Below are positions 9,965 to 18,791 of a stretch of 64,000 nucleotides of DNA, piece by piece (within the stretch, counting starts at the first letter, position 1; every line of letters starts with the position of its first letter). The notes beneath the pieces are model-generated. The model made no database searches, had not been told where the DNA came from, and worked only from the letters and a program-made list of their open reading frames with translations. The DNA is taken from assembly GCF_000430745.1 (NCBI RefSeq), contig NZ_AUMP01000002.1, forward strand, positions 186,001 through 250,000, written 5' to 3'. The stretch comes from Fictibacillus gelatini DSM 15865 (GTDB taxonomy: Bacteria > Bacillota > Bacilli > Bacillales > Fictibacillaceae). The position numbers and the translations under genes are program-made.

Positions 9965-10438
9965 ATGAGTACGAAACTTGAGGAAAATATTGAAGAAACG
10001 ATCGAGGAAAAGCCAGAAGAAAAACCGTCATTGCAAGTGCCTGCTTTCGGTTACGAGCTTATAAGAAGCGTTCTATTACCCGAACTTTTAGGAAGTCAAG
10101 AGCGGAATATACTATATTGGGCTGGAAGGAACCTGGCAAGAAAGTTTCCATTAATGAGCATGGAGGAAGTTATCTCGTTTTTTCATGAAGCGGGATGGGG
10201 CAATTTAGAAATCATCGAAACAACCAAAAAAGAAATGACGCTCGAATTGTCTTCACCGATGATTTCTGAACGATTCCAAAATCACGTTAATCCTGTATTC
10301 GGACTTGAGGCCGGATTTATTGCCGAACAGGTTCAACTGCAAAAGAAATGGATTACCGAAACCTTTGAAACCATTAAACGGAAGAACAAAGTCGTCTTTA
10401 CGGTGCAGTGGGATCGAAAAGATCAAACAGATGAATAG
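9965..10438 (+). CDS. yslB: YslB family protein (DUF2507)
   Basis: This 157-residue protein is of the YslB/DUF2507 family, conserved next to sdhC and lysC in Bacillus; its function is not established. The first 25 or so residues are acidic and low in complexity. The conserved part runs from PAFGYELIRSVLLPELLG through YWAGRNLARKFPL and LEAGFIAEQVQLQ. The fold is reminiscent of the TRAPP-like/4-vinyl-reductase group, which is inference. The ATG at 9965 follows GAGGGG at a good distance. It is divergent from sdhC and has its own terminator. Confidence 0.88.
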   Translation: MSTKLEENIEETIEEKPEEKPSLQVPAFGYELIRSVLLPELLGSQERNILYWAGRNLARKFPLMSMEEVISFFHEAGWGNLEIIETTKKEMTLELSSPMISERFQNHVNPVFGLEAGFIAEQVQLQKKWITETFETIKRKNKVVFTVQWDRKDQTDE

Positions 10439-10441
10439 AAG

Positions 10442-10466
10442 AACCGGGGCAATCCCGGTTTTTTTA
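10442..10466 (+). terminator. Terminator after yslB
   Basis: The 7-bp stem AACCGGG with CCCGGTT is followed by a run of T on the plus strand, starting three bases past the yslB stop. Confidence 0.85.
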
Positions 10467-10467
10467 T

Positions 10468-10524
10468 TTGACAAGTTTATTCGCTTCAACTAATGTTAAC
10501 TTATAAATAAAAACAGTTGACATT
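10468..10524 (+). promoter_or_regulatory. bioB promoter with BirA-type operator
   Basis: The -35 is TTGACA (10468-10473). The -10 is weak (TAATGT, 10491-10496) at 17 bases. It overlaps an inverted repeat, AATGTTAAC (10492-10500), a 15-base spacer, then GTTGACATT (10516-10524). This is the geometry of the biotin operator bound by the BirA repressor/biotin ligase. Confidence 0.8.
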
Positions 10525-10536
10525 TGGAGGGGTTTG

Positions 10537-11526
10537 ATGGACTGGACTTTACTGGCTCAAGAAGTTTTGCAGGGAAAAGAGTTGACAAATGAAGAAGCTT
10601 TAAGCATTTTGAACAGTGATGATGATGATATTCTTCCTCTTTTGCATGGTGCGTTTCTCATTCGTAAATATTATTTTGGGAAATTAGTAAAGCTTAATAA
10701 AATTATTAATACGAAATCGGGATACTGTCCTGAAGATTGCGGGTATTGCTCTCAGTCATCCGTTTCAACGGCTCCGATTGAAAAATATGTGATGCTGGAT
10801 AAAGAAACGATTGTAGAAGGGGCCAAAAAAGCATACGACCAGGACGTTCGCACCTATTGTATTGTCGCAAGCGGAAGAGGGCCACTGAATCGGGATTTAA
10901 ACACGGTGATTGATGCCGTAAAAGAGATAAAGGCGAATTACAATATGAAAGTTTGCGCCTGTCTCGGGATTTTAACGGATGAGCAATCGAAAGCGTTAAA
11001 AGAAGCCGGGGTCGATCGCTATAATCATAATATCAATACATCAAGCGACCACCATTCAAACATTACGAGCACTCATACATATGACGACCGGGTGGCAACG
11101 CTCACAAAGATAAAAGAGGCCGGGATTTCTCCATGTTCCGGTGTCATCATTGGGATGGGAGAAAAGCATGAAGATATTGTAAAAATGGCCTTCGCATTAA
11201 AGGAAATCGATGCTGACTCCATTCCGGTAAATTTCCTTCATGCAATTCCCGGCACCCCTTTGGAACATTTGGATGAATTAAATCCTAGATTTTGTTTAAA
11301 GGTGCTCGCATTATTCCGATTTATCAACCCATCAAAGGAGATTCGCATATCCGGGGGACGTGAAGTCAATCTCCGAAGCATTCAGCCTCTTGGATTGTAT
11401 GCGGCCAATTCCATTTTTCTCGGCGATTACCTGACGACAGAAGGGCAGGAAAGTACAGCGGATCATCAAATGATTGAAGACATGGGATTTGAAATCGATC
11501 TTCATGGAACATTGCAAACGATATAA
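10537..11526 (+). CDS. bioB: Biotin synthase
   Basis: BioB is a radical-SAM enzyme inserting sulfur into dethiobiotin. It has 329 residues. The radical-SAM cluster ligands Cys64, 68 and 71 lie in GYCPEDCGYCSQS, and downstream family motifs include VCACLGILT and YNHNINTS. The ATG at 10537 follows GGAGGGG at six bases. It stands alone on the plus strand, convergent with bioA-bioD, and has its own BirA operator. The pimelate-stage genes (bioW, bioF or bioI) are not in the window. Confidence 0.97.
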   Translation: MDWTLLAQEVLQGKELTNEEALSILNSDDDDILPLLHGAFLIRKYYFGKLVKLNKIINTKSGYCPEDCGYCSQSSVSTAPIEKYVMLDKETIVEGAKKAYDQDVRTYCIVASGRGPLNRDLNTVIDAVKEIKANYNMKVCACLGILTDEQSKALKEAGVDRYNHNINTSSDHHSNITSTHTYDDRVATLTKIKEAGISPCSGVIIGMGEKHEDIVKMAFALKEIDADSIPVNFLHAIPGTPLEHLDELNPRFCLKVLALFRFINPSKEIRISGGREVNLRSIQPLGLYAANSIFLGDYLTTEGQESTADHQMIEDMGFEIDLHGTLQTI

Positions 11527-11527
11527 T

Positions 11528-11560
11528 GGCAAAAGGAGCGGTTAAACCGCTCCTTTTGCC
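11528..11560. terminator. Hairpin between convergent bioB and bioA
   Basis: A 16-bp perfect stem, GGCAAAAGGAGCGGTT with its complement, lies between the two stop codons. Its left arm begins two bases after the bioB stop, and the hairpin contains the last codons of bioA. There is no long T-run on either side, so termination efficiency is uncertain. Confidence 0.6.
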
Positions 11561-12924
11561 GTCCCTATACTCTCTGTGACCGCCTTGATTGCATCGTATG
11601 TAACTTTTGCCAGCTTTTGAAGTTCTTCAATTTCAATCGAAAGCGGTGGCATTAATACAATGACAGGACCGAGCGGACGAATAATGACACCCCTATTCCG
11701 AGCCTCTAAAATGATTCGATGTTCGACTTGAAACGACAGGGGAAAGGGTTCTTTTGTTTCTTTATTTTGCACAATCTCAATGCCTGCCATCATCCCCTTT
11801 TGCCGTATATCTCCTACATATGGCAGTTTCCAAAAGTTTTGAAGTTCCGACTTAAGCCTATCTATTTTTTCCTCAAGTGCTGGAATAAAGCCTTCCGATT
11901 CTAATAGTTCAATACTTTTTAAGGCGACTGCGCAGGCAAGCTGGTTTCCTGTATAAGAATGTCCGTGGAAAAACGTTTTCAGCTCTTCCGGTTCCCCGAG
12001 AAATACCTCATATACGGTATTTGTCGTAACTGTCGCAGCGAGCGGCAAATAGCCTCCCGTTATTCCTTTTGCGACACATAGAAAATCAGGCTGAACTTTT
12101 TCTTGTTCACAAGCAAACATCGTTCCTGTCCTGCCAAACCCAACGGCAACTTCATCGGCAATCATCAGAACATTGTATTTCGTGCAAAGCTTTCGAACTC
12201 CCGATAAAAAGCCTTTAGGATGGGTGATCATTCCCGCCGCTCCTTGTACAAGCGGTTCGATAATTAATGCTGCCACCTCTTCGTGATGTTCCGCTAAAAT
12301 CGCTTCTAATGCATCAAGACATTGCTTCTTTGCCTCTTCTTCTGTTCGGACACCTGTCATCCGGTAAACATATGGTGTCGGTGCTTCAATACGGTCAATT
12401 AAAATCGGCTTAAATATTTTATGGAATGTGTCCATGCCGCCAACGCTGACCGAACCGATCGTATCGCCGTGATACGCTTCTTTGAAGGAAATATATTTAT
12501 TCTTTTTTTCATAGCGTACGGGATCCACCAGTTTCCAATACTGATACGCCATTTTTAATGCGATTTCAACAGAAGTCGATCCTGAGTCCGAATAAAACAC
12601 TTTATTTAATCCAGGAGGGGTTAGCTCGACTAATTTTTTTGCGAGCAAAATCGAAGGGACATTTGCTGCTCCTAACAATGTGGAGTGAGAGATTTTCTCA
12701 AGCTGCTCCTTAAGCGCTTCATTCAGCAGCGGATGAGCATGTCCATGAACGTTCACCCAGAGAGAAGAGTATCCATCTAAATAACGATTTCCCTCGATAT
12801 CGATTAAATAATTTCCTTCTCCCCGCTCAATGATGAGTGGTTTTTCTTTCTTGTATTGTTGCATTTGCGTAAATGGATGCCATACATACTCTTTATCCCA
12901 TTGTTCTAACTCATGCATTTTCAA
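11542..12924 (-). CDS. bioA: Adenosylmethionine-8-amino-7-oxononanoate aminotransferase
   Basis: BioA is a PLP-dependent aminotransferase forming 7,8-diaminopelargonate. The 460-residue form starts at TTG (12922-12924), six bases after GGAGGT, and shares bases with the bioD stop (ATTGA). An ATG two codons later is the alternative. Family features include WHPFTQM, GYSSLWVNVHGH, the PLP-aspartate region MIADEVAVGFGRTG, and the Schiff-base lysine (about 286) in VAKGITGGYLPL. It is second in a bioD-bioA pair. The amino donor (SAM or lysine) cannot be read from sequence by eye. Confidence 0.93.
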   Translation of the reverse strand: MKMHELEQWDKEYVWHPFTQMQQYKKEKPLIIERGEGNYLIDIEGNRYLDGYSSLWVNVHGHAHPLLNEALKEQLEKISHSTLLGAANVPSILLAKKLVELTPPGLNKVFYSDSGSTSVEIALKMAYQYWKLVDPVRYEKKNKYISFKEAYHGDTIGSVSVGGMDTFHKIFKPILIDRIEAPTPYVYRMTGVRTEEEAKKQCLDALEAILAEHHEEVAALIIEPLVQGAAGMITHPKGFLSGVRKLCTKYNVLMIADEVAVGFGRTGTMFACEQEKVQPDFLCVAKGITGGYLPLAATVTTNTVYEVFLGEPEELKTFFHGHSYTGNQLACAVALKSIELLESEGFIPALEEKIDRLKSELQNFWKLPYVGDIRQKGMMAGIEIVQNKETKEPFPLSFQVEHRIILEARNRGVIIRPLGPVIVLMPPLSIEIEELQKLAKVTYDAIKAVTESIGTAKGAV

Positions 12925-13679
12925 TTGGTGACCTCCATAAACTCGTTTTGACATTGTTTTAAGCGCTTGAAAAATATGTCTCTATTAATCAATGGTTCTT
13001 TAGAAGCGAGTTTCTTTTGCATCTCGGGAATGAGAGGCGCGGCAATTGATGGAATACAGCCTATTACCGGTACTCCACTTAGTTTTTGGATCATGTTTAT
13101 GTTATCTTCTTGCATAAAACCTGGCTCTTCGGGCATCTGGTTAAAAATTAGCCCCACAATCGGAATTCCTTTAGACTTTGCATAAGCAATGGTCAACAAT
13201 GTATGATTAATCGTTCCAAGCTCCGGATGAGTGACGATCAATAACGGCAACCGTAAATCGCAGATCAGGTCGGCAGTCATATAGACACCCTTTCGATCTT
13301 CAGCAAGTGGAACGACAAGACCCCCCGCTCCTTCAACGAATACAAAATCATTTTCCTTTTGCAGTTGATGGAACTGTTCGATTATCCGTTTGCGGTCGAT
13401 CTCAATTTTTGAACGATTAGCCGCTAAGTGCGGCGAAACGGCATCTTTTAAGCAATATGTACATAATTCTTCCTGGGAATACGACAATGCCGCCAACTGT
13501 TTATAAAATTGAACGTCTTCGGCAATAAGCTTCCCGGAGTTTTCGATTCCACCACTTTGTATCGGTTTAAAAGGAACGGCTTTCATCCCTTCTTTTTGAA
13601 TTAAAGCCGTTAAATAGGCCGTAACAACTGTTTTTCCAACGCCTGTGTCAACTCCCGTGATAAAAAGAGCGTTAGTCAT
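12921..13679 (-). CDS. bioD: Dethiobiotin synthetase
   Basis: BioD closes the ureido ring of biotin using ATP and CO2. It has 252 residues, with a P-loop GVDTGVGKTVVTAYL at the N-terminus (residues 9-17) and further ATPase motifs FKPIQSGG and VEGAGGLVVPL. AAAGGAG precedes the ATG. Translation is probably coupled to bioA through overlapping stop and start. A BirA-type operator lies about 55 bases upstream. Confidence 0.96.
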   Translation of the reverse strand: MTNALFITGVDTGVGKTVVTAYLTALIQKEGMKAVPFKPIQSGGIENSGKLIAEDVQFYKQLAALSYSQEELCTYCLKDAVSPHLAANRSKIEIDRKRIIEQFHQLQKENDFVFVEGAGGLVVPLAEDRKGVYMTADLICDLRLPLLIVTHPELGTINHTLLTIAYAKSKGIPIVGLIFNQMPEEPGFMQEDNINMIQKLSGVPVIGCIPSIAAPLIPEMQKKLASKEPLINRDIFFKRLKQCQNEFMEVTN

Positions 13680-13732
13680 TCCGTAGGCTCCTTTCTAGTA
13701 TATTCTTAAACTATCGTAAAGAAAAAAAGGAC

Positions 13733-13767
13733 TATTGTCAACTTATAAAACAATAAGGTTAACAATA
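13733..13767 (-). promoter_or_regulatory. BirA-type operator upstream of bioD-bioA
   Basis: TATTGTCAAC (13733-13742) and GTTAACAATA (13758-13767) form an inverted repeat with one mismatch around a 15-base spacer. It is nearly identical in design to the operator before bioB, so both biotin units should be repressed together by biotin. Confidence 0.85.
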
Positions 13768-13775
13768 GGTACAAT

Positions 13776-13800
13776 AAAAAGTCCGGTGGTCACCGGACTT
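13776..13800 (-). terminator. Terminator after lysC
   Basis: AAGTCCGGT pairs with ACCGGACTT and is followed by TTTTTATTG on the minus strand. It begins at the lysC stop codon. Confidence 0.85.
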
Positions 13801-14300
13801 TATTTGTAAGCTACAGGCTCTCTCGCATCTAATTCAAAAACGTCGTGTAATGTTTCAATTGCTTTAATCATGAATTCCTGGTCAACAATTGTCGATACTT
13901 TAATTTCAGAAGTGCTTACCATCTTAATCATAATGCCTTGATCAGCCAATGATTTAAACATTTTTGCGGCGACTCCAGGATTGGAAATCATGCCTGATCC
14001 AACAATCGACACTTTAGCAAGCTGATCCTCGTGAACAATCGATTCATAACCAAGCCTGTGACGATTAGTTTCCAAAACGGAAATCGTATCGTCCAATACA
14101 TTTGAATCGATCGAAAATGAAATATTCATCGATTCATTCTCGTTCACATTTTGAATAATGATATCAACATTAATCCCGTTTTCTGCAAGCATTGTGAATA
14201 AATGTGAAAGAGTTGTTAACTCGTTCTGCAAGCCTTCCACCGTTACTTTTGTCACATTTCCTTCAAATGCAAGACCTCTTACGACCAATTGATTTTCCAC
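13800..14300 (-). CDS. Aspartokinase II beta subunit (internal start within lysC)
   Basis: In B. subtilis the aspartokinase II beta subunit is translated from an in-frame internal start in lysC. Here GTG at 14298-14300 is in frame, eight bases after GAGGAGG, and yields 166 residues beginning with [13 protein letters not shown]. This aligns with the known beta N-terminus and covers the two regulatory ACT domains. The ribosome site and start are visible; use of the start is inferred from the homologue. Confidence 0.7.
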   Translation of the reverse strand: MENQLVVRGLAFEGNVTKVTVEGLQNELTTLSHLFTMLAENGINVDIIIQNVNENESMNISFSIDSNVLDDTISVLETNRHRLGYESIVHEDQLAKVSIVGSGMISNPGVAAKMFKSLADQGIMIKMVSTSEIKVSTIVDQEFMIKAIETLHDVFELDAREPVAYK

Positions 14301-15038
14301 CGTACATTCCTCCTCAACAATCGTTCCGCTTTCCATCGATAAACTTGAACGTACTTCCAGTTTTACACCATAATTTTTCGCAAATTCCACCGCTCTTGGA
14401 TGCAATACCCCTGCACCTAGATTAGCCATTTCAAGCATTTCATCATATGAGATCGATTCCAGTTTTCTCGCCCCGTCAATGACTCTTGGGTCTGTTGTAA
14501 ACACCCCTGTTACATCAGTAAATATATCGCATTTCTCGGCTTTCAATGCAGCAGCTAATGCAACAGCCGTCGTATCCGATCCGCCTCTTCCAAGTGTCGT
14601 TATTTCATCCGCTCCCGAAACAACTCCCTGAAAGCCGGCAACGATGACAATTTTGCCTTCTTCCAATAAACGGCAAATTCGATCCGTATGAATGTTACGT
14701 ATTCGCGCATTTCCAAAAACTTTCTCTGTTTCAATACCTGCCTGCCATCCTGTTAATGATACTGCTTCATACCCTTTTTCTTGAAGCGCCATCGAAAGAA
14801 GGGCAATCGTTACTTGCTCACCCGTTGATAAGAGCATATCCATTTCTCTTTGCGAAGGCTTTTGTGAAATTTCCCCCGCCAAACGAACGAGCGTATCCGT
14901 CGTTTTGCCCATTGCTGAAACGACAACGACAACACTGTGACCTTCTTCTACTGTTTGAATGACGCGATTGGCAACATTTTGAATGCGTTCTACGCTGCCT
15001 ACACTTGTTCCTCCAAACTTTTGCACCATTACTGCCAT
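13800..15038 (-). CDS. lysC: Aspartokinase II (lysine-sensitive), alpha form
   Basis: LysC phosphorylates aspartate, opening the lysine/diaminopimelate branch. The 412-residue form starts at the ATG at 15036-15038 ([18 protein letters not shown]), nine bases after GAGAGG; an ATG three codons earlier abuts the ribosome site. Kinase motifs are [21 protein letters not shown] and [16 protein letters not shown]. Two ACT domains occupy the C-terminal 165 residues. An internal GTG start for a separate beta subunit is marked separately. A lysine riboswitch precedes the gene. Confidence 0.96.
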   Translation of the reverse strand: MAVMVQKFGGTSVGSVERIQNVANRVIQTVEEGHSVVVVVSAMGKTTDTLVRLAGEISQKPSQREMDMLLSTGEQVTIALLSMALQEKGYEAVSLTGWQAGIETEKVFGNARIRNIHTDRICRLLEEGKIVIVAGFQGVVSGADEITTLGRGGSDTTAVALAAALKAEKCDIFTDVTGVFTTDPRVIDGARKLESISYDEMLEMANLGAGVLHPRAVEFAKNYGVKLEVRSSLSMESGTIVEEECTVENQLVVRGLAFEGNVTKVTVEGLQNELTTLSHLFTMLAENGINVDIIIQNVNENESMNISFSIDSNVLDDTISVLETNRHRLGYESIVHEDQLAKVSIVGSGMISNPGVAAKMFKSLADQGIMIKMVSTSEIKVSTIVDQEFMIKAIETLHDVFELDAREPVAYK

Positions 15039-15100
15039 TACTTTCATCCTCTCTTCCCGCTCTTACTTTCCGTATTTTTTACCAATCGATCTCTTTAGAG

Positions 15101-15368
15101 AAAACAAAAAGCAACAATAAGGAAAAAACCTTATTGTTGCTTGAATATGCAACAGTAAGCCAGTTTTGTTTCCCCTCATGTGAGATAGTTCTCCATACAC
15201 CCTTTGGGTAAGGATGCATGACAGCCCTGCACTTATTCAGATACAGGTCCAGCCTGATGAACGAAGGAGTTTCATCAAACTTCGGCAAAAATCCCCTTTC
15301 CCCCACTATCATAAGAGCTCCTTACTCTTCAAATGGGATACTGTTGGTTTTTGCTCCTCTACCATCAC
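15101..15368 (-). promoter_or_regulatory. Lysine riboswitch (L-box) with terminator before lysC
   Basis: The minus strand from about 15368 to 15180 carries L-box landmarks: GTGATGGTAGAGGAGC, GGGGAAAGG, GCCGAAG, GTGCAGGGCTGTCAT and a closing CTATCTCAC. A terminator follows at 15109-15142 (17-base arms, AAGCAACAATAAGG with its complement) with a T-rich tail. High lysine should favour termination. No other gene lies in this 400-base gap. Confidence 0.95.
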
Positions 15369-15440
15369 TTCAATTGAAGCATGGCACATATATTAAATTG
15401 GTTATAGTTTAGCAAACTTATATCCAAATTTCAATTCATT

Positions 15441-17216
15441 TTATGAATCTTTTTTTAACGCCTCATAAATTGTTTTTGCTATCGGCCCCGGTATTCCCGC
15501 AGCCTGAATCTCTTCTATGCTCGCTTCTTTCATTTTTTTAATCGAGCCGAAGTGTTTCAATAATGCTTTTTTACGCTTTTCGCCAACCCCGGGAATATTG
15601 TCAAGACTTGAAGAAAACATTCCCTTTGCTCGAACCTGGCGATGGAATGATATCGCAAAACGGTGAACTTCGTCCTGAATGCGCTGCAATAAATAAAATT
15701 CCTGGCTATTCCGGGGCAATGGAATAAATTTTGGGGGATCGCCCATCCACAATTGCGAGGTGCGGTGTTTATCGTCTTTTGCCAACCCTGCTACTGGAAT
15801 GAACAAGTTCAGCTCATTTTCAAGAACATCTTGCGCTGCTGCGATTTGCCCTTTCCCTCCGTCGATAATGATTAAATCAGGTAATGGGCCATTTTCTTTT
15901 AACATTCTTGAATACCGTCTTCGAATGACCTCACGCATGGATGCATAGTCATCCGGACCTTCAACCGTTTTAATTTTGTATTTCCGGTATTCTCTTTTAT
16001 TTGGTTTCCCATCCGTAAAGACGATCATTGCGGATACAGGGTTCGTTCCGTGAATGTTTGAATTATCAAAGGCCTCGATCCGATATGGCGGAGCGATGTT
16101 CATCTGTTTTCCAAGGTTTTCAATCGCACGAATTGTTCGGTCCTCATCCCTTTCAATAAGGGCAAATTTTTCCTCTAAAGCAAGTTTTGCATTTTTTGTC
16201 GCCAACTCGACAAGTTCTTTTTTCTGGCCTCTTTTTGGTTGAATCACCTTTATGCCAAGCAATTCTTTTACTAATTCGCCATCAATTTCAGCCGGCAACA
16301 AAATTTCTTTTGGCAGCGGATAATTTTTTTGCAAATAAAATTGACCAATAAAGGTAACAACATCTTCATCGGCTTCCCCGTAGAATGGAAAAAGTGAAAC
16401 ATCACGTGCGATCAGTTTTCCCTGACGGATAAAAAATACTTGTACACACATCCAGCCTTTATCAAATGTATATCCAAATACATCACGGTCAATGAGATCA
16501 GCCGTCATCATCTTTTGTTTTTCCATAACAGCTTCAATGTGATGAATTTGATCCCTTAATTCTTTTGCCCGCTCAAAGTTTAATTGTTCGGATGCAGCAA
16601 GCATTTTTTCCGTCAGCTCTTCTTTCACTTCCTTATACCCGCCGCCAAGAAATTTACTAATCCCTTCCACCATTTGCGCGTTTTCTTCCTTGCTCACTTC
16701 ATTCACGCAAGGAGCTAAGCATTGCCCAATATGGTAATAGAGACAAACACGATCAGGGATGGTGTTGCATTTACGCAGCGGAAAAAGCCGGTCGAGCAGT
16801 TTTTTCGTTTCTTGAGCCGCCCCGGCATTGACAAACGGCCCAAAATATTTCCCGCCGTCTTTTTTCACTTTGCGCGTATACAAAAGGCGGGGATGTTTTT
16901 CCGCGGTAATTTTTAAATAAGGATAGCTTTTATCGTCTTTGAGCATAACATTGTATTTCGGGTCATGCTTCTTGATTAAGTTCATTTCTAACAGAAGGGC
17001 TTCAATTTCCGAAGAGGTTACAATGTATTCAAAATCTTTAATTTCACTTACAAGCCGTTGTGTCTTCCCGTCGTGAGTTCCAGTAAAGTAGGAGCGGACA
17101 CGATTTTTCAATACTTTTGCCTTGCCGACATAAATGATTTGGCCAAATTGATCTTTCATCAAGTAACAGCCCGGTTGTGCCGGCAAAATAGCGAGCTTTT
17201 CTTTAATCGTATTCAC
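15441..17216 (-). CDS. uvrC: UvrABC system protein C
   Basis: UvrC makes both incisions in nucleotide excision repair. It has 591 residues. The N-terminal GIY-YIG nuclease ([21 protein letters not shown]) is followed by a UVR domain (about 200-240) that binds UvrB. The C-terminal RNase-H-like nuclease shows [10 protein letters not shown] and [10 protein letters not shown], and tandem helix-hairpin-helix motifs contain [14 protein letters not shown]. The start is GTG, seven bases after AAAGGAGG. Position between lysC and trxA matches Bacillus gene order. Confidence 0.97.
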   Translation of the reverse strand: MNTIKEKLAILPAQPGCYLMKDQFGQIIYVGKAKVLKNRVRSYFTGTHDGKTQRLVSEIKDFEYIVTSSEIEALLLEMNLIKKHDPKYNVMLKDDKSYPYLKITAEKHPRLLYTRKVKKDGGKYFGPFVNAGAAQETKKLLDRLFPLRKCNTIPDRVCLYYHIGQCLAPCVNEVSKEENAQMVEGISKFLGGGYKEVKEELTEKMLAASEQLNFERAKELRDQIHHIEAVMEKQKMMTADLIDRDVFGYTFDKGWMCVQVFFIRQGKLIARDVSLFPFYGEADEDVVTFIGQFYLQKNYPLPKEILLPAEIDGELVKELLGIKVIQPKRGQKKELVELATKNAKLALEEKFALIERDEDRTIRAIENLGKQMNIAPPYRIEAFDNSNIHGTNPVSAMIVFTDGKPNKREYRKYKIKTVEGPDDYASMREVIRRRYSRMLKENGPLPDLIIIDGGKGQIAAAQDVLENELNLFIPVAGLAKDDKHRTSQLWMGDPPKFIPLPRNSQEFYLLQRIQDEVHRFAISFHRQVRAKGMFSSSLDNIPGVGEKRKKALLKHFGSIKKMKEASIEEIQAAGIPGPIAKTIYEALKKDS

Positions 17217-17401
17217 GCTACGCCCTCCTTTCTTCTTTCTTCTCTACCCTCCATCATAGCACGAAACACCCGTTCTTGCAGTTATGGAAAACAGAAAGAG
17301 GCGATTATCCCATAAGATAATCGTCAAACTTTACTGAATACCTCAACTTAAAATTGATAGATTTTTTTGGCTAAAATGCACTAACTCATCATAACCAAAT
17401 T

Positions 17402-17645
17402 GACACAAAAAATAAGTGCAAAGTATTGTATTAGAATAAAATGATAGGCATTGTTTCCATGTTCGAACCATACAGCTGCTGGAAGAGGCACGGCCTCAAT
17501 TTGAAATTATATTTAAACAACCTGTTACGGCAATCGGATTGTATGGAATCAAAAGAAAAATCAAAACGCTTTATGTAACCGTAGATGAAAAAGAAGCTTT
17601 TTATGAAGATATAGCCGCACGAATAAAAAGTGCCCGGCATAACCG
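17402..17645 (+). pseudogene. Possible decayed gene or RNA gene between uvrC and trxA
   Basis: The gap 17217-17660 has no intact gene. On the plus strand TTGACA near 17400 and TATTGT 18 bases later look like a promoter. They are followed by an open frame from about 17437 with protein-like composition (QLLEEARPQFEIIFKQPV, then YGIKRKIKTLYVTVDE, then FYEDIAARIKSA). It has no start codon with a ribosome site and no proper stop; the frame runs on through the trxA terminator. I do not recognise the protein. It may be a gene remnant, a small RNA or chance. Bases 17217-17400 show nothing recognisable. Confidence 0.25.
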
Positions 17646-17652
17646 GACACTT
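17628..17652 (-). terminator. Terminator after trxA
   Basis: AAGTGTCCGG pairs with CCGGGCACTT (one G-U) and is followed by TTTTTATT on the minus strand. A T-run also follows on the plus strand, so it may act in both directions. Confidence 0.75.
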
Positions 17653-17660
17653 TTTTATTT

Positions 17661-17972
17661 TTATTTATGTTGGTTCAAGAGTTCAACCAATTTCTCTTTT
17701 GGTTGGAAACCGACAACTTGATCGACTTTTTCTCCGTCTTTAAAAACGATTAAAGTCGGGATGCTCATAACGCCAAATTTGCTTGCTGTATCTTGATTTT
17801 CATCAACATCTAATTTCACAATTTTAACATCTGGCATTTCATTTGCAAGTTCTTCTAATACAGGTGCAATCATTTTGCAAGGTCCGCACCATGGTGCCCA
17901 GAAATCAGCAAGAACCAGTCCTTCGTTTGTTTCTGTATTGAATGTTTGATCAGTTACGTTTACAATTGCCAT
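17661..17972 (-). CDS. trxA: Thioredoxin
   Basis: This is a small cytoplasmic disulfide reductase of 103 residues. The active site WCGPCK has Cys29 and Cys32, and [12 protein letters not shown] contains the cis-proline loop. The ATG at 17970-17972 follows AAGGAGGA at a good spacing; a longer in-frame reading of twelve extra codons has no family support. It lies between uvrC and the etf genes as in B. subtilis. Confidence 0.97.
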   Translation of the reverse strand: MAIVNVTDQTFNTETNEGLVLADFWAPWCGPCKMIAPVLEELANEMPDVKIVKLDVDENQDTASKFGVMSIPTLIVFKDGEKVDQVVGFQPKEKLVELLNQHK

Positions 17973-18119
17973 TTGTAAAATCCTCCTTAAAAATAGCTTT
18001 GCGGTCAATAAAATATATGTAATTTAAAGCCGCATAATCTTGCATTAGCCAAAGTATACCATCATTTTTATTGTACTTCTATTTCTTTGCTCAACATTAT
18101 CGTACCCAGATTGCGGCTT

Positions 18120-18701
18120 TTAAAAACTTCGATTCAAATGATCGGCGCAATTAAACAACTTGCATTCCCATGTTTTATCATTCAACGTTACAATGCTGAC
18201 CGATGTATTGTGAAGAGGTTCGTCACTTACCTCTTGTTCAATTAAAGCATTTAATAGTTTTTTTATAAACGCGCCATGACTGACAACGATAATTTTTTCA
18301 CCCGGATATTGTTCTGCCACATCACAAACGAATTCCATCCCTCTTTTTAAAACTTCCTCATCTTTTTCGATTCCGTGATCGAGCTCCCGCCAATTGGCTC
18401 CCCACTTTGCTTCACGTTCCTTATGGTTCGTTCCTTCCAACCGGCCATAACTAATTTCACGAAGCCGACCGTCGGTACTAAACGGAATGTGCAATGTATT
18501 TGCTATTGTTTCACCTGTTTCTCTTGCCCGTGATAAATCGCTCGAAATGACCTTATCCCAATGTTCATTTTTAAAACGGTTGGCAAGTTTTAGTGCCTGT
18601 TCTTTTCCTTCGCTATTCAGCGGTATGTCAAGCGTTCCCTGCGCCCGTTGTTCCTTATTCCAGTCTGTCACACCATGTCGTACAAATGCGATCATCGTCA
18701 T
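18120..18701 (-). CDS. Histidine phosphatase superfamily protein (phosphoglycerate-mutase-like)
   Basis: This 193-residue enzyme has the histidine-phosphatase signature FVRHGVTDWN with the phospho-accepting His near residue 9. It also has the second arginine region (SSDLSRARETGE) and the late catalytic histidine in IIVVSHGAFIKKLL. It is close in length to broad-specificity phosphatases of the PhoE/GpmB type; the substrate is unknown. The ATG at 18699-18701 is placed after AGAGG; a GTG four codons earlier is possible. It stands between trxA and etfA, apparently as its own unit. Confidence 0.88.
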   Translation of the reverse strand: MTMIAFVRHGVTDWNKEQRAQGTLDIPLNSEGKEQALKLANRFKNEHWDKVISSDLSRARETGETIANTLHIPFSTDGRLREISYGRLEGTNHKEREAKWGANWRELDHGIEKDEEVLKRGMEFVCDVAEQYPGEKIIVVSHGAFIKKLLNALIEQEVSDEPLHNTSVSIVTLNDKTWECKLFNCADHLNRSF

Positions 18702-18758
18702 CCCTATTACCACCTCTTTTTCATCATCTTATACGATAATGATGAATTAGAAAAACAA

Positions 18759-18785
18759 TTGGCTCAATCGGTTGGATTGAGCCAA
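18759..18785 (-). terminator. Terminator after etfA
   Basis: A perfect 11-bp stem (TTGGCTCAATC with its complement, 5-base loop) is followed by TGTTTTT on the minus strand. It ends the fadR-fadB-etfB-etfA unit. Confidence 0.85.
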
Positions 18786-18791
18786 TGTCAT

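Noticed and set aside
15079-15312. An open frame of about 77 codons upstream of lysC
   Set aside because: It lies wholly in the lysine riboswitch and its terminator; the RNA structure explains the sequence.
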